DNA from: Lachnospiraceae bacterium | GTDB taxonomy: Bacteria; Bacillota; Clostridia; Lachnospirales; Lachnospiraceae | NCBI GenBank assembly: GCA_022781395.1 | Contig: JALETS010000029.1 | Location: 1-39,389, forward strand | Direction of reading: 5' to 3' | DNA length: 39,389 nucleotides | In this document: positions 7,992-16,769 of the stretch, piece after piece | Position numbering within the stretch: position 1 is the stretch's first letter | Layout of the letters: every line of letters begins with the position of its first letter | The notes under the pieces: generated by a model | The model's database searches: none | Told to the model about the DNA's origin: nothing | What the model saw: only the letters and a program-made list of their open reading frames with translations | Translations under genes and position numbers: made by a program

Positions 7992-9494
7992 CTATGAATA
8001 AGCAAGCTCCAGCTTTTCGAAAATTGCCTCTGTATTACTGTTCTGATTTTCAGCCACGGCAAATACGCCCATCGTACAGCCAACGAAGCCTCCTGCCTCT
8101 TCTGTCGTCATCGCCTCTAACGGAATCTGCTCTGTAAGACACTGTTGGTTCAGAAAACAGGTCATCTTTCCCTGTTTTCCCTCTATCCGCAGTCTGTAAC
8201 TGCCCGGCACACAAGCCTCCCGGAAAAGAATGGTCTCATTCCCCTTTTCTCTCTTTGTGATTTTTACGACAGGCTGTTTATCTGCTCCACACACTGATAC
8301 TGTCATATAATTTTCTGCGTTATAGAAATAGATAAGCCCTGCTTCCTCGCCGTCTTCCGGTGTAAAACACATGCCTGTTTCTAACGAAAAATTATATTCT
8401 TCCACTCTGACACCGATATAAGAAGGATTGCCTGTACCCGACAACGCATCCCTGCCACACTGAAGATACAGCCTGCCATTCTCCATATGATATCGTTCTT
8501 TCGGAAGCTGCTTTCTAAGCATAACACAGGATAAATCCAAATCCTGTTCCCAGCAGATTCTCTTCTCTCTTTTATTTCCAAATGTCGTATCCGTTACCGG
8601 CACTTTGCCTTCTCCCGCATAGAATACCGGCCAGTCATTTTCCCAGATAACCGGTACCAGAAAGGTTTCTCTTCCCAGAGCGCTTCTGCCGTCCAGCATT
8701 CTTGTTCCAAGCATTACCGCATACCAGCTTCCGTCTTCCATTTCAATCAGGTCTGCATGCCCGATATTCTGAATCGGGTATTTCTCTCCCAAATGCCTAT
8801 GGGTAAATACCGGATTGTTCTTACAACTCTCATAGGGGCCGAAAATCTCCCGGCTCCTTGCCACACTGACACTGTGCTCATGCGCCGTTCCGCCTTCCGC
8901 AATCATCAGATAATACCAGTCATCCTTTCGATAAAGATGCGGTCCTTCCGGCCAGATTGCATTCTTGGCTGCACCGTCCCATACCGCATGGGCTTCGCCG
9001 GTCAGGCAGCCTCTTTCAAGATCCAACTCCTGAATCCAGATTTCGCAATCCCCATAGTATTTTGCGTCCTTTTTAAACCTCTGCCCTACATAGAAGCATT
9101 TGTCCCCTTCAAAATACAGACTGGGGTCTATTCCTTCTGCGTCCTTAAGGAAAACCGGCTCAGACCATGGACCCTGCGGTTCTTTTGCTGTCACATAGAA
9201 TGTACCGCCTCTTCCTGCATTGGTTGTTATCATATAGAAGATTCCCTTATGATAACGCAGGGTAGGTGCAAAGATACCGGAAGAAACCTCCATGTCTTTC
9301 AGATCAAGCTGACTTTCACGCTCCAGGATATGACCGATCTGTTTCCAGTTGATCAAATCATCACTCTCAAAAATCGGTATCCCCGGAACATAGGTAAAAG
9401 TTGAATTTGCCAGGTAATACTTACTTCCCACTCTGCAAATGCTCGGATCAGGATACATTCCACGTAAAATTGGATTTGAAATCTCTGTGTTCAT
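7992..9494 (-). CDS. GH43 beta-xylosidase (SXA/XynB type)
   Basis: A GH43 beta-xylosidase resembling the well-studied Selenomonas SXA type. Motifs are NPILRGMYPDPSI with base D16, GIDPSLYFEGD with the pKa-modulating Asp, and WPEGPHLYRKDDWYYLM with the acid Glu, followed by AEGGTAHEHSV. Residues from about 310 form the C-terminal beta-sandwich that contributes to the active site in this subfamily. It is 500 aa without a signal peptide, so cytosolic. It releases xylose from the non-reducing end of xylo-oligosaccharides; arabinofuranosidase side activity is common in the family. It is the first enzyme gene after the transporter genes, with AGGAG 12 nt before the ATG. Confidence 0.92.
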   Translation of the reverse strand: MNTEISNPILRGMYPDPSICRVGSKYYLANSTFTYVPGIPIFESDDLINWKQIGHILERESQLDLKDMEVSSGIFAPTLRYHKGIFYMITTNAGRGGTFYVTAKEPQGPWSEPVFLKDAEGIDPSLYFEGDKCFYVGQRFKKDAKYYGDCEIWIQELDLERGCLTGEAHAVWDGAAKNAIWPEGPHLYRKDDWYYLMIAEGGTAHEHSVSVARSREIFGPYESCKNNPVFTHRHLGEKYPIQNIGHADLIEMEDGSWYAVMLGTRMLDGRSALGRETFLVPVIWENDWPVFYAGEGKVPVTDTTFGNKREKRICWEQDLDLSCVMLRKQLPKERYHMENGRLYLQCGRDALSGTGNPSYIGVRVEEYNFSLETGMCFTPEDGEEAGLIYFYNAENYMTVSVCGADKQPVVKITKREKGNETILFREACVPGSYRLRIEGKQGKMTCFLNQQCLTEQIPLEAMTTEEAGGFVGCTMGVFAVAENQNSNTEAIFEKLELAYS

Positions 9495-9537
9495 TCTGCT
9501 CTCTATCTCCTATCAGTTCTATAATCACATAATTCAC

Positions 9538-10440
9538 TTATTCTTTAACACCACCCAGAGTCATACCTGTCACAAAATATTTCTGTAAGAACGGATACAG
9601 ACAGATGATCGGCAACATTGTCACAATCGTTGCCGCTGCCCGAACGGAAGCCGGCGTAACTGTTCCCACTGCATTTTTCATAGTTTCCACCGAACCGCTC
9701 TGATTCGTAACAGAAGATAATAATTTCATCAACTCATACTGTAACGTTGTCAGGTTATCACTCATTCTGTTGTACAGCATGGCATCAAACCAGGAGTTCC
9801 ACTGTCCTACCGCTACAAACAACGCAACTGTAGCATAAACCGGTTTACATAACGGAGAAATAATTTTCAGGAATATGGTAGTATATCCGGCTCCGTCTAA
9901 CTGTGCCGACTCTTCCAGGCTATCAGGAATACCGTTCATATATGTTCTGATAACAAGCATATTAAATGCATTGAGCATTCCCGGAATGACATACACCCAG
10001 AAACTGTTCGTCAAACCAAGACTCTTGTACAGTAAGAAAACAGGAATCATTCCGCCGTTAACATACATGGTTATAACCCAGAACAGTGAAAGCTGCTTTC
10101 TGAAAAGAAATCTTTTTCTGCTGACGATAAACGCCAGAATAGCATTAGAAAATAGTGCCAGTACAGTTCCAATGACAGTACGTGCTACAGAAACAATTGT
10201 TCCGGTAACCAGATTATTCTTCTGCAGTACAGTGGTGTAATTCTTTAAGGTCCACTTTCTCGGCCACAAATAAATACCACCGCGCAATGCATCCGTACCA
10301 TCATTAAAGGAAATTGCAAGTGTATTTAAAACGGGATACAGTGTCATGATTACAAACAGTATCATAAAAACGGTATTGCAAAATACGAAAAGCATATCAG
10401 CAAAACTTTTTTTCTTTCTATTCTTTTTTCCAATTGTCAT
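9538..10440 (-). CDS. Carbohydrate ABC transporter permease (LplC/YtcP type)
   Basis: An inner-membrane permease of the CUT1/MalG superfamily. It has about six predicted transmembrane helices, the first around residues 15-37, and the EAA loop around EESAQLDGAGYTTIFLKIISPLCKP, which docks the ATPase. The start is taken at 10440 because GAGGTG sits 6 nt upstream; the GTG three codons earlier lies inside that site. It follows the first permease after a 12-nt gap and precedes the GH43 xylosidase. No ATP-binding gene is present in the operon, so a shared MsmX-type ATPase encoded elsewhere is expected. The substrate is inferred as xylo-oligosaccharide from the neighbouring enzymes. Confidence 0.93.
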   Translation of the reverse strand: MTIGKKNRKKKSFADMLFVFCNTVFMILFVIMTLYPVLNTLAISFNDGTDALRGGIYLWPRKWTLKNYTTVLQKNNLVTGTIVSVARTVIGTVLALFSNAILAFIVSRKRFLFRKQLSLFWVITMYVNGGMIPVFLLYKSLGLTNSFWVYVIPGMLNAFNMLVIRTYMNGIPDSLEESAQLDGAGYTTIFLKIISPLCKPVYATVALFVAVGQWNSWFDAMLYNRMSDNLTTLQYELMKLLSSVTNQSGSVETMKNAVGTVTPASVRAAATIVTMLPIICLYPFLQKYFVTGMTLGGVKE

Positions 10441-10452
10441 ACCTTTCACCTC

Positions 10453-11400
10453 TTAAAATAATCGTTCATCACCATTATGCTTTGCAATCTGATTTGCAAT
10501 AACAATTAATATGATACTTACCAGGCTCTTGAAAATACCGGCAGCTGTACCAAGTGCATAATCACCCTGACTGATACCCCATTTCAATACATAGATATCG
10601 ATGGTTTGGGAAACGCTCTGTACAAGTCCGTTTCCTAAAAGGTACTGGATTTCAAATCCGGCATTTAAAACATTTCCAACATTCATTAACAACAGAATCA
10701 TAATTGTTGGCTTGATACCCGGTAATGTAACATATTTAATCTTGGCCCATCTTCCCGCGCCGTCTATCGAAGCCGCTTCATAAAGAGACGGATCGATTGC
10801 TGTAATCGCCGACAGATAGATAATGGCATTCCATCCGGTTTCCTTCCACACATTGGCAAAGGCTACTATGCCCCAGAAATACTGAGGATGCGCGAAGAAA
10901 TTAAGAGGCTGGTCAAGAATGTGAAATTTCAATAAAAGTTCATTGACAATACCACTTGAAGAAAGTGCATCGTGTAAAATACCCGTAACAATAATCCATG
11001 AGAGGAAGTGCGGCAGATAAGAGATTGTCTGTACACTCTTCTTGCCGAATTTTGATCTGATTTCATTTAACAAAATAGCGAATACAATCGCCGCAATAAA
11101 GGTTGCAATCAGATTAATAACACCCATGGCCAGGGTATTTCTGATTACCTTTAGGAACGCAACATCCGAAAATAACTGTTTGAATTTATCAAGACCGATA
11201 AAAGTTGAATGTAATAAGCCATCCTTTGGCTTATAATTCTGAAAGGCCATCAACCATCCCACTAACGGAAAATAGCAAAAGATCAATCCATATACAACTA
11301 TGATCGCAGACCAGATTAGAAGAACTTTCTGACGTTTTATCTCTTTCCACGTAATCTTAGTGGCTGTTCCATTCGTCTGTTTTTTCTTAGTCAAAGCCAT
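10453..11400 (-). CDS. Carbohydrate ABC transporter permease (LplB/YteP type)
   Basis: The partner permease (MalF-like, LplB/YteP subgroup, 315 aa). The first helix is near residues 29-50 (LLIWSAIIVVYGLIFCYFPL), and the EAA loop is DPSLYEAASIDGAGRWAKIKYVTLPGIKP around residues 205-233. It forms a heterodimeric membrane channel with the downstream permease. AGGAG lies 10 nt before the ATG. The intergenic hairpin between it and the binding-protein gene probably lowers its expression relative to the binding protein, as is common in sugar ABC operons. Confidence 0.93.
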   Translation of the reverse strand: MALTKKKQTNGTATKITWKEIKRQKVLLIWSAIIVVYGLIFCYFPLVGWLMAFQNYKPKDGLLHSTFIGLDKFKQLFSDVAFLKVIRNTLAMGVINLIATFIAAIVFAILLNEIRSKFGKKSVQTISYLPHFLSWIIVTGILHDALSSSGIVNELLLKFHILDQPLNFFAHPQYFWGIVAFANVWKETGWNAIIYLSAITAIDPSLYEAASIDGAGRWAKIKYVTLPGIKPTIMILLLMNVGNVLNAGFEIQYLLGNGLVQSVSQTIDIYVLKWGISQGDYALGTAAGIFKSLVSIILIVIANQIAKHNGDERLF

Positions 11401-11430
11401 TATTCTATCTCTCCTTGTTTTAATCAGAAA

Positions 11431-11458
11431 GGCAGATGGAATATCGATTTCATCTGCC
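11431..11458 (-). terminator. Intercistronic hairpin (attenuating terminator or mRNA stabiliser)
   Basis: A perfect 8-bp stem (GGCAGATG / CATCTGCC) with a 12-nt loop, followed on the minus strand by TTTCTGATT. An outer AATCAG/CTGATT pairing can extend it. It lies 19 nt after the binding-protein stop and before the first permease, a position often used to give more binding protein than permease. Confidence 0.65.
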
Positions 11459-11476
11459 CCTCTTACTGATTACATT

Positions 11477-13222
11477 CTAATTATTAAATTTAGCAGCCTG
11501 CTCCATTCTCTTATCAAGTTCTCCCTGCATTTCAGCCAGGAAGTCTTCAGGCTTACATTCGGAATAGACACTCATGTACTCACTCCATGATGCCTCGAAG
11601 TCATCTGCCATAACTACCTTCGGAAGGTACTCATGTTTCACTTCTCCCATCTTAAGCCATGCAGTTCCACCTGCCGTATCTGTAGTCAATGAGTTAGAAT
11701 AAGACCACATCGGATACCATGATCCGGGAGCTTCACTTGAACCCAGCATATCAACATATGTCTTGGCTCCATATGCATCAAAAGTTGCTTTAACCTCATC
11801 ATTCAATGTTTCATAGAACATACTGGGCTGATTTTCCGGCTTGGTCGCATTAATTCCATCATCGCTTGTACCATTATACTGAGGGAAATAGGAATAAGGA
11901 CAAAGATGAGATGATTTATAAGCAGCATCGGCAGCCGCTGTTGTCTGCTCCTTATTACGGTAGAATTCTCCGTTATCAAGCACTTCATAATCCACACCTT
12001 CAACACCCCAGAAACGGAGATCGTGGATATCCTGATCCAACAAATCATTTACAAACTGTAACGCGCCTTCCACATCCTGGCAACTTGTTGTAACAGCAAG
12101 TCCACTGGATACGTTAAGTACACCGCCGGAATTATGCCACTGATTCTTGATTCCCTTATCAATCGTAATTGGTAACGGAACATATGCACATCCCTTAGAA
12201 TCTAATCCCTGCTGTTTAATAGAATCACCGGCAGAATATGCGAAATCCCACCACTGGTCAACCATACCAAGCACACGACCTGTAGAAAGTTTTGCTATGT
12301 ACTCATCATAAGTCTGGGTAAAGGACTCCGGATCAACAACGCCTTTCTTATATTCTTCATTTAGCTTCTGGAAGTATCTCTTAGCTGTAGGTGTTGTATT
12401 ATAGTCAACAACTTTCAATGTTTCAGGATTTACAATAACAGAACCGTCATTCGGATATCCGTCTAAGAACTGCGGCGCATTCTCCAGACAGAAATATCTC
12501 CAATCCTCACAAAGAATTGTATAAGGAATATTTTCTGTACCATCTTCCATAGTAGGATTTGCTGCATTGTAGTCTTCAATTAACTGGAAGTACTCATCCA
12601 GAGTCTCAACCTTTGGATATCCTGCCCATTTCAATACTCTGGTCTGAATCCAGAATGCCTCATCATTGTGGGCACACGCCTTCTCTTCTCCCTTAATGGT
12701 AGAGAACTGAGGGATAAAATAAATCTTACCGTCATCCTGACGAAGCTTATCCCATTCTTCCTCTGTAAAGAGAGCCTTAATATTCGGATAATCATCCAGA
12801 TAATCATCCAACGGCACCAATGCTCCTGCATCAATCAACTGTGGCGTGCCGCTTCCACCTTCTATAAAATCGGGATATTCCCCGCTGGCAATTAATGTTC
12901 CTATAGCTTCCTTGTCAGTCTGACCGGTAAGCCATGTTTCTTTAACCTTAGCCCCAACCTTCTCTGCAATAATCTGCTGAATCTCATTATCCTCATTAAT
13001 TTCTGTTGTAGCAGGTGTTGCAAAGAATGCTGTAAACTCCTTAATCTCACCGTCTGCACTACCTGTGCCGTCTGCACTACCTGTGCTGTCTGTACTGCTC
13101 TCTTCAGAAGCACTGTCTGTTGATGCGGGCTTTGAAGAATCAGCAGAGTTGCCGCAGCCGGTTAACATGGAAAATGCTAACGAAGCTGTCATAATTAAAC
13201 TTACTACTTTTTTCCTTCTCAT
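11477..13222 (-). CDS. Extracellular solute-binding lipoprotein for oligosaccharides (LplA type)
   Basis: A lipid-anchored sugar-binding protein that feeds the two downstream permeases. The N-terminus is a lipoprotein signal (RRKK, hydrophobic core, lipobox LTGC with Cys about residue 24), followed by a Ser/Thr/Gly/Asp-rich linker containing a short tandem repeat. The mature domain (about 530 residues) is of the large LplA/family-1 binding type. The start is 13222: AAAGGAGG lies 7 nt upstream, and an earlier frame extension to 13264 has no ribosome site. It is the first gene of the operon, with its own promoter at 13251-13279. Xylo-oligosaccharide as ligand is inferred from the enzymes that follow. 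Confidence 0.94.
   Translation of the reverse strand: MRRKKVVSLIMTASLAFSMLTGCGNSADSSKPASTDSASEESSTDSTGSADGTGSADGEIKEFTAFFATPATTEINEDNEIQQIIAEKVGAKVKETWLTGQTDKEAIGTLIASGEYPDFIEGGSGTPQLIDAGALVPLDDYLDDYPNIKALFTEEEWDKLRQDDGKIYFIPQFSTIKGEEKACAHNDEAFWIQTRVLKWAGYPKVETLDEYFQLIEDYNAANPTMEDGTENIPYTILCEDWRYFCLENAPQFLDGYPNDGSVIVNPETLKVVDYNTTPTAKRYFQKLNEEYKKGVVDPESFTQTYDEYIAKLSTGRVLGMVDQWWDFAYSAGDSIKQQGLDSKGCAYVPLPITIDKGIKNQWHNSGGVLNVSSGLAVTTSCQDVEGALQFVNDLLDQDIHDLRFWGVEGVDYEVLDNGEFYRNKEQTTAAADAAYKSSHLCPYSYFPQYNGTSDDGINATKPENQPSMFYETLNDEVKATFDAYGAKTYVDMLGSSEAPGSWYPMWSYSNSLTTDTAGGTAWLKMGEVKHEYLPKVVMADDFEASWSEYMSVYSECKPEDFLAEMQGELDKRMEQAAKFNN
13052..13097 (-). repeat. 18-bp tandem repeat in the lipoprotein linker
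   Basis: Two 18-bp units (13052-13069 and 13070-13087, one mismatch) and a partial third encode a repeated Gly-Ser-Ala-Asp-Gly-Thr in the linker after the lipidated Cys. The unit is a multiple of three, so slippage would change linker length without a frameshift. Confidence 0.75.
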
Positions 13223-13250
13223 GGAATAACCTCCTTTTCTTGATAAGTCT

Positions 13251-13279
13251 ATTATATTTTTCACGCATTTTACTTACAA
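13251..13279 (-). promoter_or_regulatory. Sigma-A promoter of the xylo-oligosaccharide operon
   Basis: TTGTAA (13274-13279), 17-nt spacer, perfect TATAAT (13251-13256), 28 nt upstream of the binding-protein ATG and just after the response-regulator stop. The -35 is imperfect, as expected for an activator-dependent promoter. I did not find a clear cre site. Confidence 0.8.
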
Positions 13280-13317
13280 TCGGAGGAATTATATAAAAAG
13301 TAAGGGCAAATTATAGA

Positions 13318-14904
13318 TTAACTGTTCTGCTTCCTGAATTTTGCAGGGGTACAACCCTTTATGGCTATGAAACGGTTCACAAAGTAATCCAGATCATGAT
13401 ACCCAACTGCCTCCGCAATATCATATATCCGGTCATCTGTTCTTAACAGTCTGATACATGCCTGCTCTATCCTGTATTCATTCAGATAATCCTTGAATGA
13501 TTGTCCATACTTCTTTCGGAACAGCTGTCCCAGATAAGCACTGTTAACATAGTATTTCTCTCCCAGTTCCTTTAAGGTAATATTCTGTGCATAACGTTCC
13601 TGTATCTCCCGTTCGATATCCCCTATAATTCCCCGGGAAGCATTATGCCGCAGCTGCACCAGATAATTACCGTATTCGCAGGCAAACCGGGTAATATGCT
13701 CCTTACTGCCTCTCATAATACCTTTTTCAAAAGTACTCTCACTGATCAGACGTAATACCTCTTCCTGATTGATCCCGTCATCCTGCTCGGAAGCGAGATG
13801 AATCAACTGGAACAGGAGATAATTGATATTCAGATGAATAATCTTTTCTGAAAGCTCCATCTTCTTCATTTCTTCAAAGAAGCTATCGGCACACGCAACA
13901 ATCTTATCCTGATCATTCTGTTCCACAGCCTGTACTAATGCATCCAGATCCTTCTTGCATAATATGATGCTGTTGGCACCAATCTGCACATCCTCTTCGT
14001 AATACTGAACGTCCTTTTTCGCCTGAAATCCCTGAAGAGACCGAAGCCTGCAGACCGTTGTATAAGATTTGGTAATATTGGAAATATCTTCAACCTTTTT
14101 CCCTATCAGTATATTGACAGAAAATGACAGACTGTTCATCAGATATTGATGAAACCTCTGAAAGTATTCTCTTTCCTCCAGTTCCATAACTTCAGCCATA
14201 TAATCGCAGTATAGAAAGCCGATGTCATAAATCTTCTCATGAGCGGAAACATCAAACACACAATGATCCGCATCCTTATCTAAGAACTCCAAACAAGTCT
14301 CAAATATACTGCGCTGGTATCCTCTTTTCTCTTCGTCAGTCATTTCTTCCGACAGACAGCTTTCATCCAGTTCGACTTCAACATAGCGAACCCCTGATGA
14401 GAGTCTGAGATTTTCTCTGATATATTCCAGATTCCCGGAATCAAATTTCCCAAGTATAACAGCTATCATATTGCGGGAAAGATATGCCCGTTTCATTTTC
14501 CGGCTCATCTGCTTTTCTGCCAGATGCTCCTTATTGATCATCTGTACCTTATGCAAAACTGCCAGAAGCTCCTCTTTCTCAACCGGCTTCAACATATAGG
14601 AACTGCATTCAAATCGCATAGCCTTCTGCGCATAAGAAAAATCCGCATACCCGCTTAATATGACAAAAAAGGCAGATGACAACTTCTCTCTTCTGATTAT
14701 CTCCAGCAACTCAAGTCCTGTCATACCGGGCATCTGGATATCTGCAATGATCAGATCTACCTTGTTCTCCCTAAGAAATTGCAATGCTTCCAGACCGTCT
14801 GACGCCGTACCCACAATGTCAAATCCCTCTTCCTTCCAGTCCAGCAGTAATCTTAAGCCTTGCAAAATAAATGGCTCGTCATCCACAAGAAGTACTTTTA
14901 GCAT
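13318..14904 (-). CDS. AraC-type response regulator (YesN family)
   Basis: A two-component response regulator. The receiver domain (1-120) shows D8/D9, phospho-acceptor D55 (IIAD) and K106 (MLKP); a long middle region follows; the C-terminal 100 residues are an AraC/XylS helix-turn-helix pair (LKELGEKYYVNSAYLGQLFRK, then IYDIAEAVGYHDLDYFVNRF). It probably activates the adjacent xylo-oligosaccharide operon, whose promoter lies within 70 nt of its stop; this is inferred from position and from the known role of YesN-type proteins. The start is 14904 (GAAAGG 13 nt upstream); a TTG 24 nt earlier is less likely. It is separated from the kinase gene by 43 nt. Confidence 0.92.
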   Translation of the reverse strand: MLKVLLVDDEPFILQGLRLLLDWKEEGFDIVGTASDGLEALQFLRENKVDLIIADIQMPGMTGLELLEIIRREKLSSAFFVILSGYADFSYAQKAMRFECSSYMLKPVEKEELLAVLHKVQMINKEHLAEKQMSRKMKRAYLSRNMIAVILGKFDSGNLEYIRENLRLSSGVRYVEVELDESCLSEEMTDEEKRGYQRSIFETCLEFLDKDADHCVFDVSAHEKIYDIGFLYCDYMAEVMELEEREYFQRFHQYLMNSLSFSVNILIGKKVEDISNITKSYTTVCRLRSLQGFQAKKDVQYYEEDVQIGANSIILCKKDLDALVQAVEQNDQDKIVACADSFFEEMKKMELSEKIIHLNINYLLFQLIHLASEQDDGINQEEVLRLISESTFEKGIMRGSKEHITRFACEYGNYLVQLRHNASRGIIGDIEREIQERYAQNITLKELGEKYYVNSAYLGQLFRKKYGQSFKDYLNEYRIEQACIRLLRTDDRIYDIAEAVGYHDLDYFVNRFIAIKGCTPAKFRKQNS

Positions 14905-14947
14905 ACTGTTGTCCACACCTTTCCTCAATCCACGGTCCTGTCAGTTT

Positions 14948-16711
14948 CTACAAATATTTGAGCGGTATCCTTATTCCGACTATTGTTCCGACACTCTTTT
15001 CACCATCCAGTTCAAAGCTTACCTCATTCTGTGTCATCATCTTCAGTCTGAGGCAGGCGTTGATTATACCAACCCGGCCTTTTTCCTTTAGCATATCCAT
15101 GCTTGCTCCACGCATTTTCTCCAATAATTCTTCCCGAAAAACTTCCTCCATACCAATACCTGTATCCTCAATCTCCAGACATAAGTCTTCCGTTCCCTTA
15201 TAGACTCTTACGAAAATCCAGCCCGGCGAAGTTTTGCTCTCAATTCCATGCACACATGCATTTTCCACGAAAGTAACGATTGACATTTTAGGTATTTTAT
15301 ATTGCCCGCATTCCTCTTCTATTTCTATGCTGTAAGATAATCTTTCTCCGAATCGATACTTCTGCAATTCAAGATAATCCCTTACACTCTTAATCTCCTG
15401 ATCAATCTCAACATAATCCTCTCCCCATTCCAGATAGCGCCTTTGCAACAGGGCAAGTCTTTCTACCATATCCGCTGTTTCCATTTCCTTTTTGAGAATG
15501 GAATGCATACGGATACTCTCTAACGCATTAAACAGAAAATGAGGATTGATCTGACTGTGTAAGGCAAGCAGTTCTGCATTCTGTCTCGCAACCATCATCT
15601 CCTGCTCCTTCATTTTACCGATATAAACAGTCCTGATCAGTGCATTAATTCTTTGTACCATGCGGTTATAATTTTTCATCAGACTGCCAATTTCGTCTTT
15701 TCCACGCACATTCTGAATTTCTACCAGTTTTTCATCATCCACCCTTTGAAACACATCACTCAACTCTCTGATGCGCATGGTAAAGGAGCGATTAATGGCC
15801 CAGACAAGAACAAACGGAAGAATCAGATTAATAAAAACAAGTAATATAATCAGAGGAACGCTGTCCTTGATCTCTGCCATCGTATTGATTTCCGCCCACA
15901 AAACATAAATGGTAAAATCAGTTCCATACAGGCTCATGTTCTGGGCATAACCAACCGATTCGAACTCCGTAAATTCTTCAAAATTTTTCTTTAAACTATT
16001 ATCCACATTAGACAGGAGAATCCTGTTTCCACTGCATATGTATACCGGCATCTCATAATTCATCTTTACCAGGTTACGTCCCAGAGTGCTGTAATCCAGT
16101 CGGATAAGTGCCATTTTCCTACGGTCTTCATAATCGCCGTAATAGTTCATCTTCTGCGCAAAAAAGATACTTCTTTTCGCTTCCACGATCGGTACTCTGC
16201 TGGTATCATATAAGAATACTATTCCTTTTCCCAGATCAGAATTTTCTATTTCTTTATACCAGTCACTATTCTCAATTTCAGCAATGTTCCCACAGCCTCC
16301 ACCTCTTACAATGGTATCATTATCCGAATACATAGTGATTCTTATATTATCCATACCGATTCCTGTATCAAACAAAATATTCTTACGATACTGTTGATAA
16401 GCTGTCACATATTCCAGAGGGCTCTCGTATTCCTCATTAAGGAATTCATTAATATACTGATTCATATTGACACCGTTTGCAATAGAATCCGCATTATGGA
16501 TACTGTTGGCAAAGCTGTACTCCACAGCATTGGCGACACTTTCCATTCTGTGCAGTCTCTCTGCTTTCTCTCTTTGAAATACTACACTAAAAATAAAACC
16601 ATCTGTCAAAACAAGCGGCACCAATACACAAAAAATATATAAAATGAATAATTTTTTCTTTATTTTAAAATTATCCATGTATGTTTCAATCTTATCAATT
16701 ATCCTGTTCAT
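14948..16711 (-). CDS. Sensor histidine kinase (YesM family)
   Basis: The membrane sensor paired with the downstream regulator. The order is: transmembrane helix near 20-46, a large extracytoplasmic sensing region to about 280, a second helix (LIILLVFINLILPFVLVW), HAMP, a His_kinase domain with the phospho-acceptor in HSQINPHFLFNALESI, and a HATPase with FVENACVHGIE (N-box) and EDTGIGM (G1). It is 587 aa, the usual size. An AGAAAAGG site lies 6 nt before the ATG. Sugar sensing directly, or through the binding protein, is inferred. The chemoreceptor terminator ends only 24 nt upstream, leaving little room for a separate promoter. Confidence 0.93.
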   Translation of the reverse strand: MNRIIDKIETYMDNFKIKKKLFILYIFCVLVPLVLTDGFIFSVVFQREKAERLHRMESVANAVEYSFANSIHNADSIANGVNMNQYINEFLNEEYESPLEYVTAYQQYRKNILFDTGIGMDNIRITMYSDNDTIVRGGGCGNIAEIENSDWYKEIENSDLGKGIVFLYDTSRVPIVEAKRSIFFAQKMNYYGDYEDRRKMALIRLDYSTLGRNLVKMNYEMPVYICSGNRILLSNVDNSLKKNFEEFTEFESVGYAQNMSLYGTDFTIYVLWAEINTMAEIKDSVPLIILLVFINLILPFVLVWAINRSFTMRIRELSDVFQRVDDEKLVEIQNVRGKDEIGSLMKNYNRMVQRINALIRTVYIGKMKEQEMMVARQNAELLALHSQINPHFLFNALESIRMHSILKKEMETADMVERLALLQRRYLEWGEDYVEIDQEIKSVRDYLELQKYRFGERLSYSIEIEEECGQYKIPKMSIVTFVENACVHGIESKTSPGWIFVRVYKGTEDLCLEIEDTGIGMEEVFREELLEKMRGASMDMLKEKGRVGIINACLRLKMMTQNEVSFELDGEKSVGTIVGIRIPLKYL

Positions 16712-16734
16712 AAAATACCTTTTCTCTAAAAGAA

Positions 16735-16764
16735 ACCCACCATATCAAATACGATATGATGGGT
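16735..16764 (-). terminator. Rho-independent terminator after the chemoreceptor gene
   Basis: On the minus strand a 12-bp stem (ACCCATCATATC / GATATGGTGGGT, one G-U pair) with a 6-nt loop is followed by TTTCTTTT, six nt after the chemoreceptor stop. It must be partly read through if the kinase and regulator genes share the chemoreceptor promoter. Confidence 0.8.
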
Positions 16765-16769
16765 CTTGT

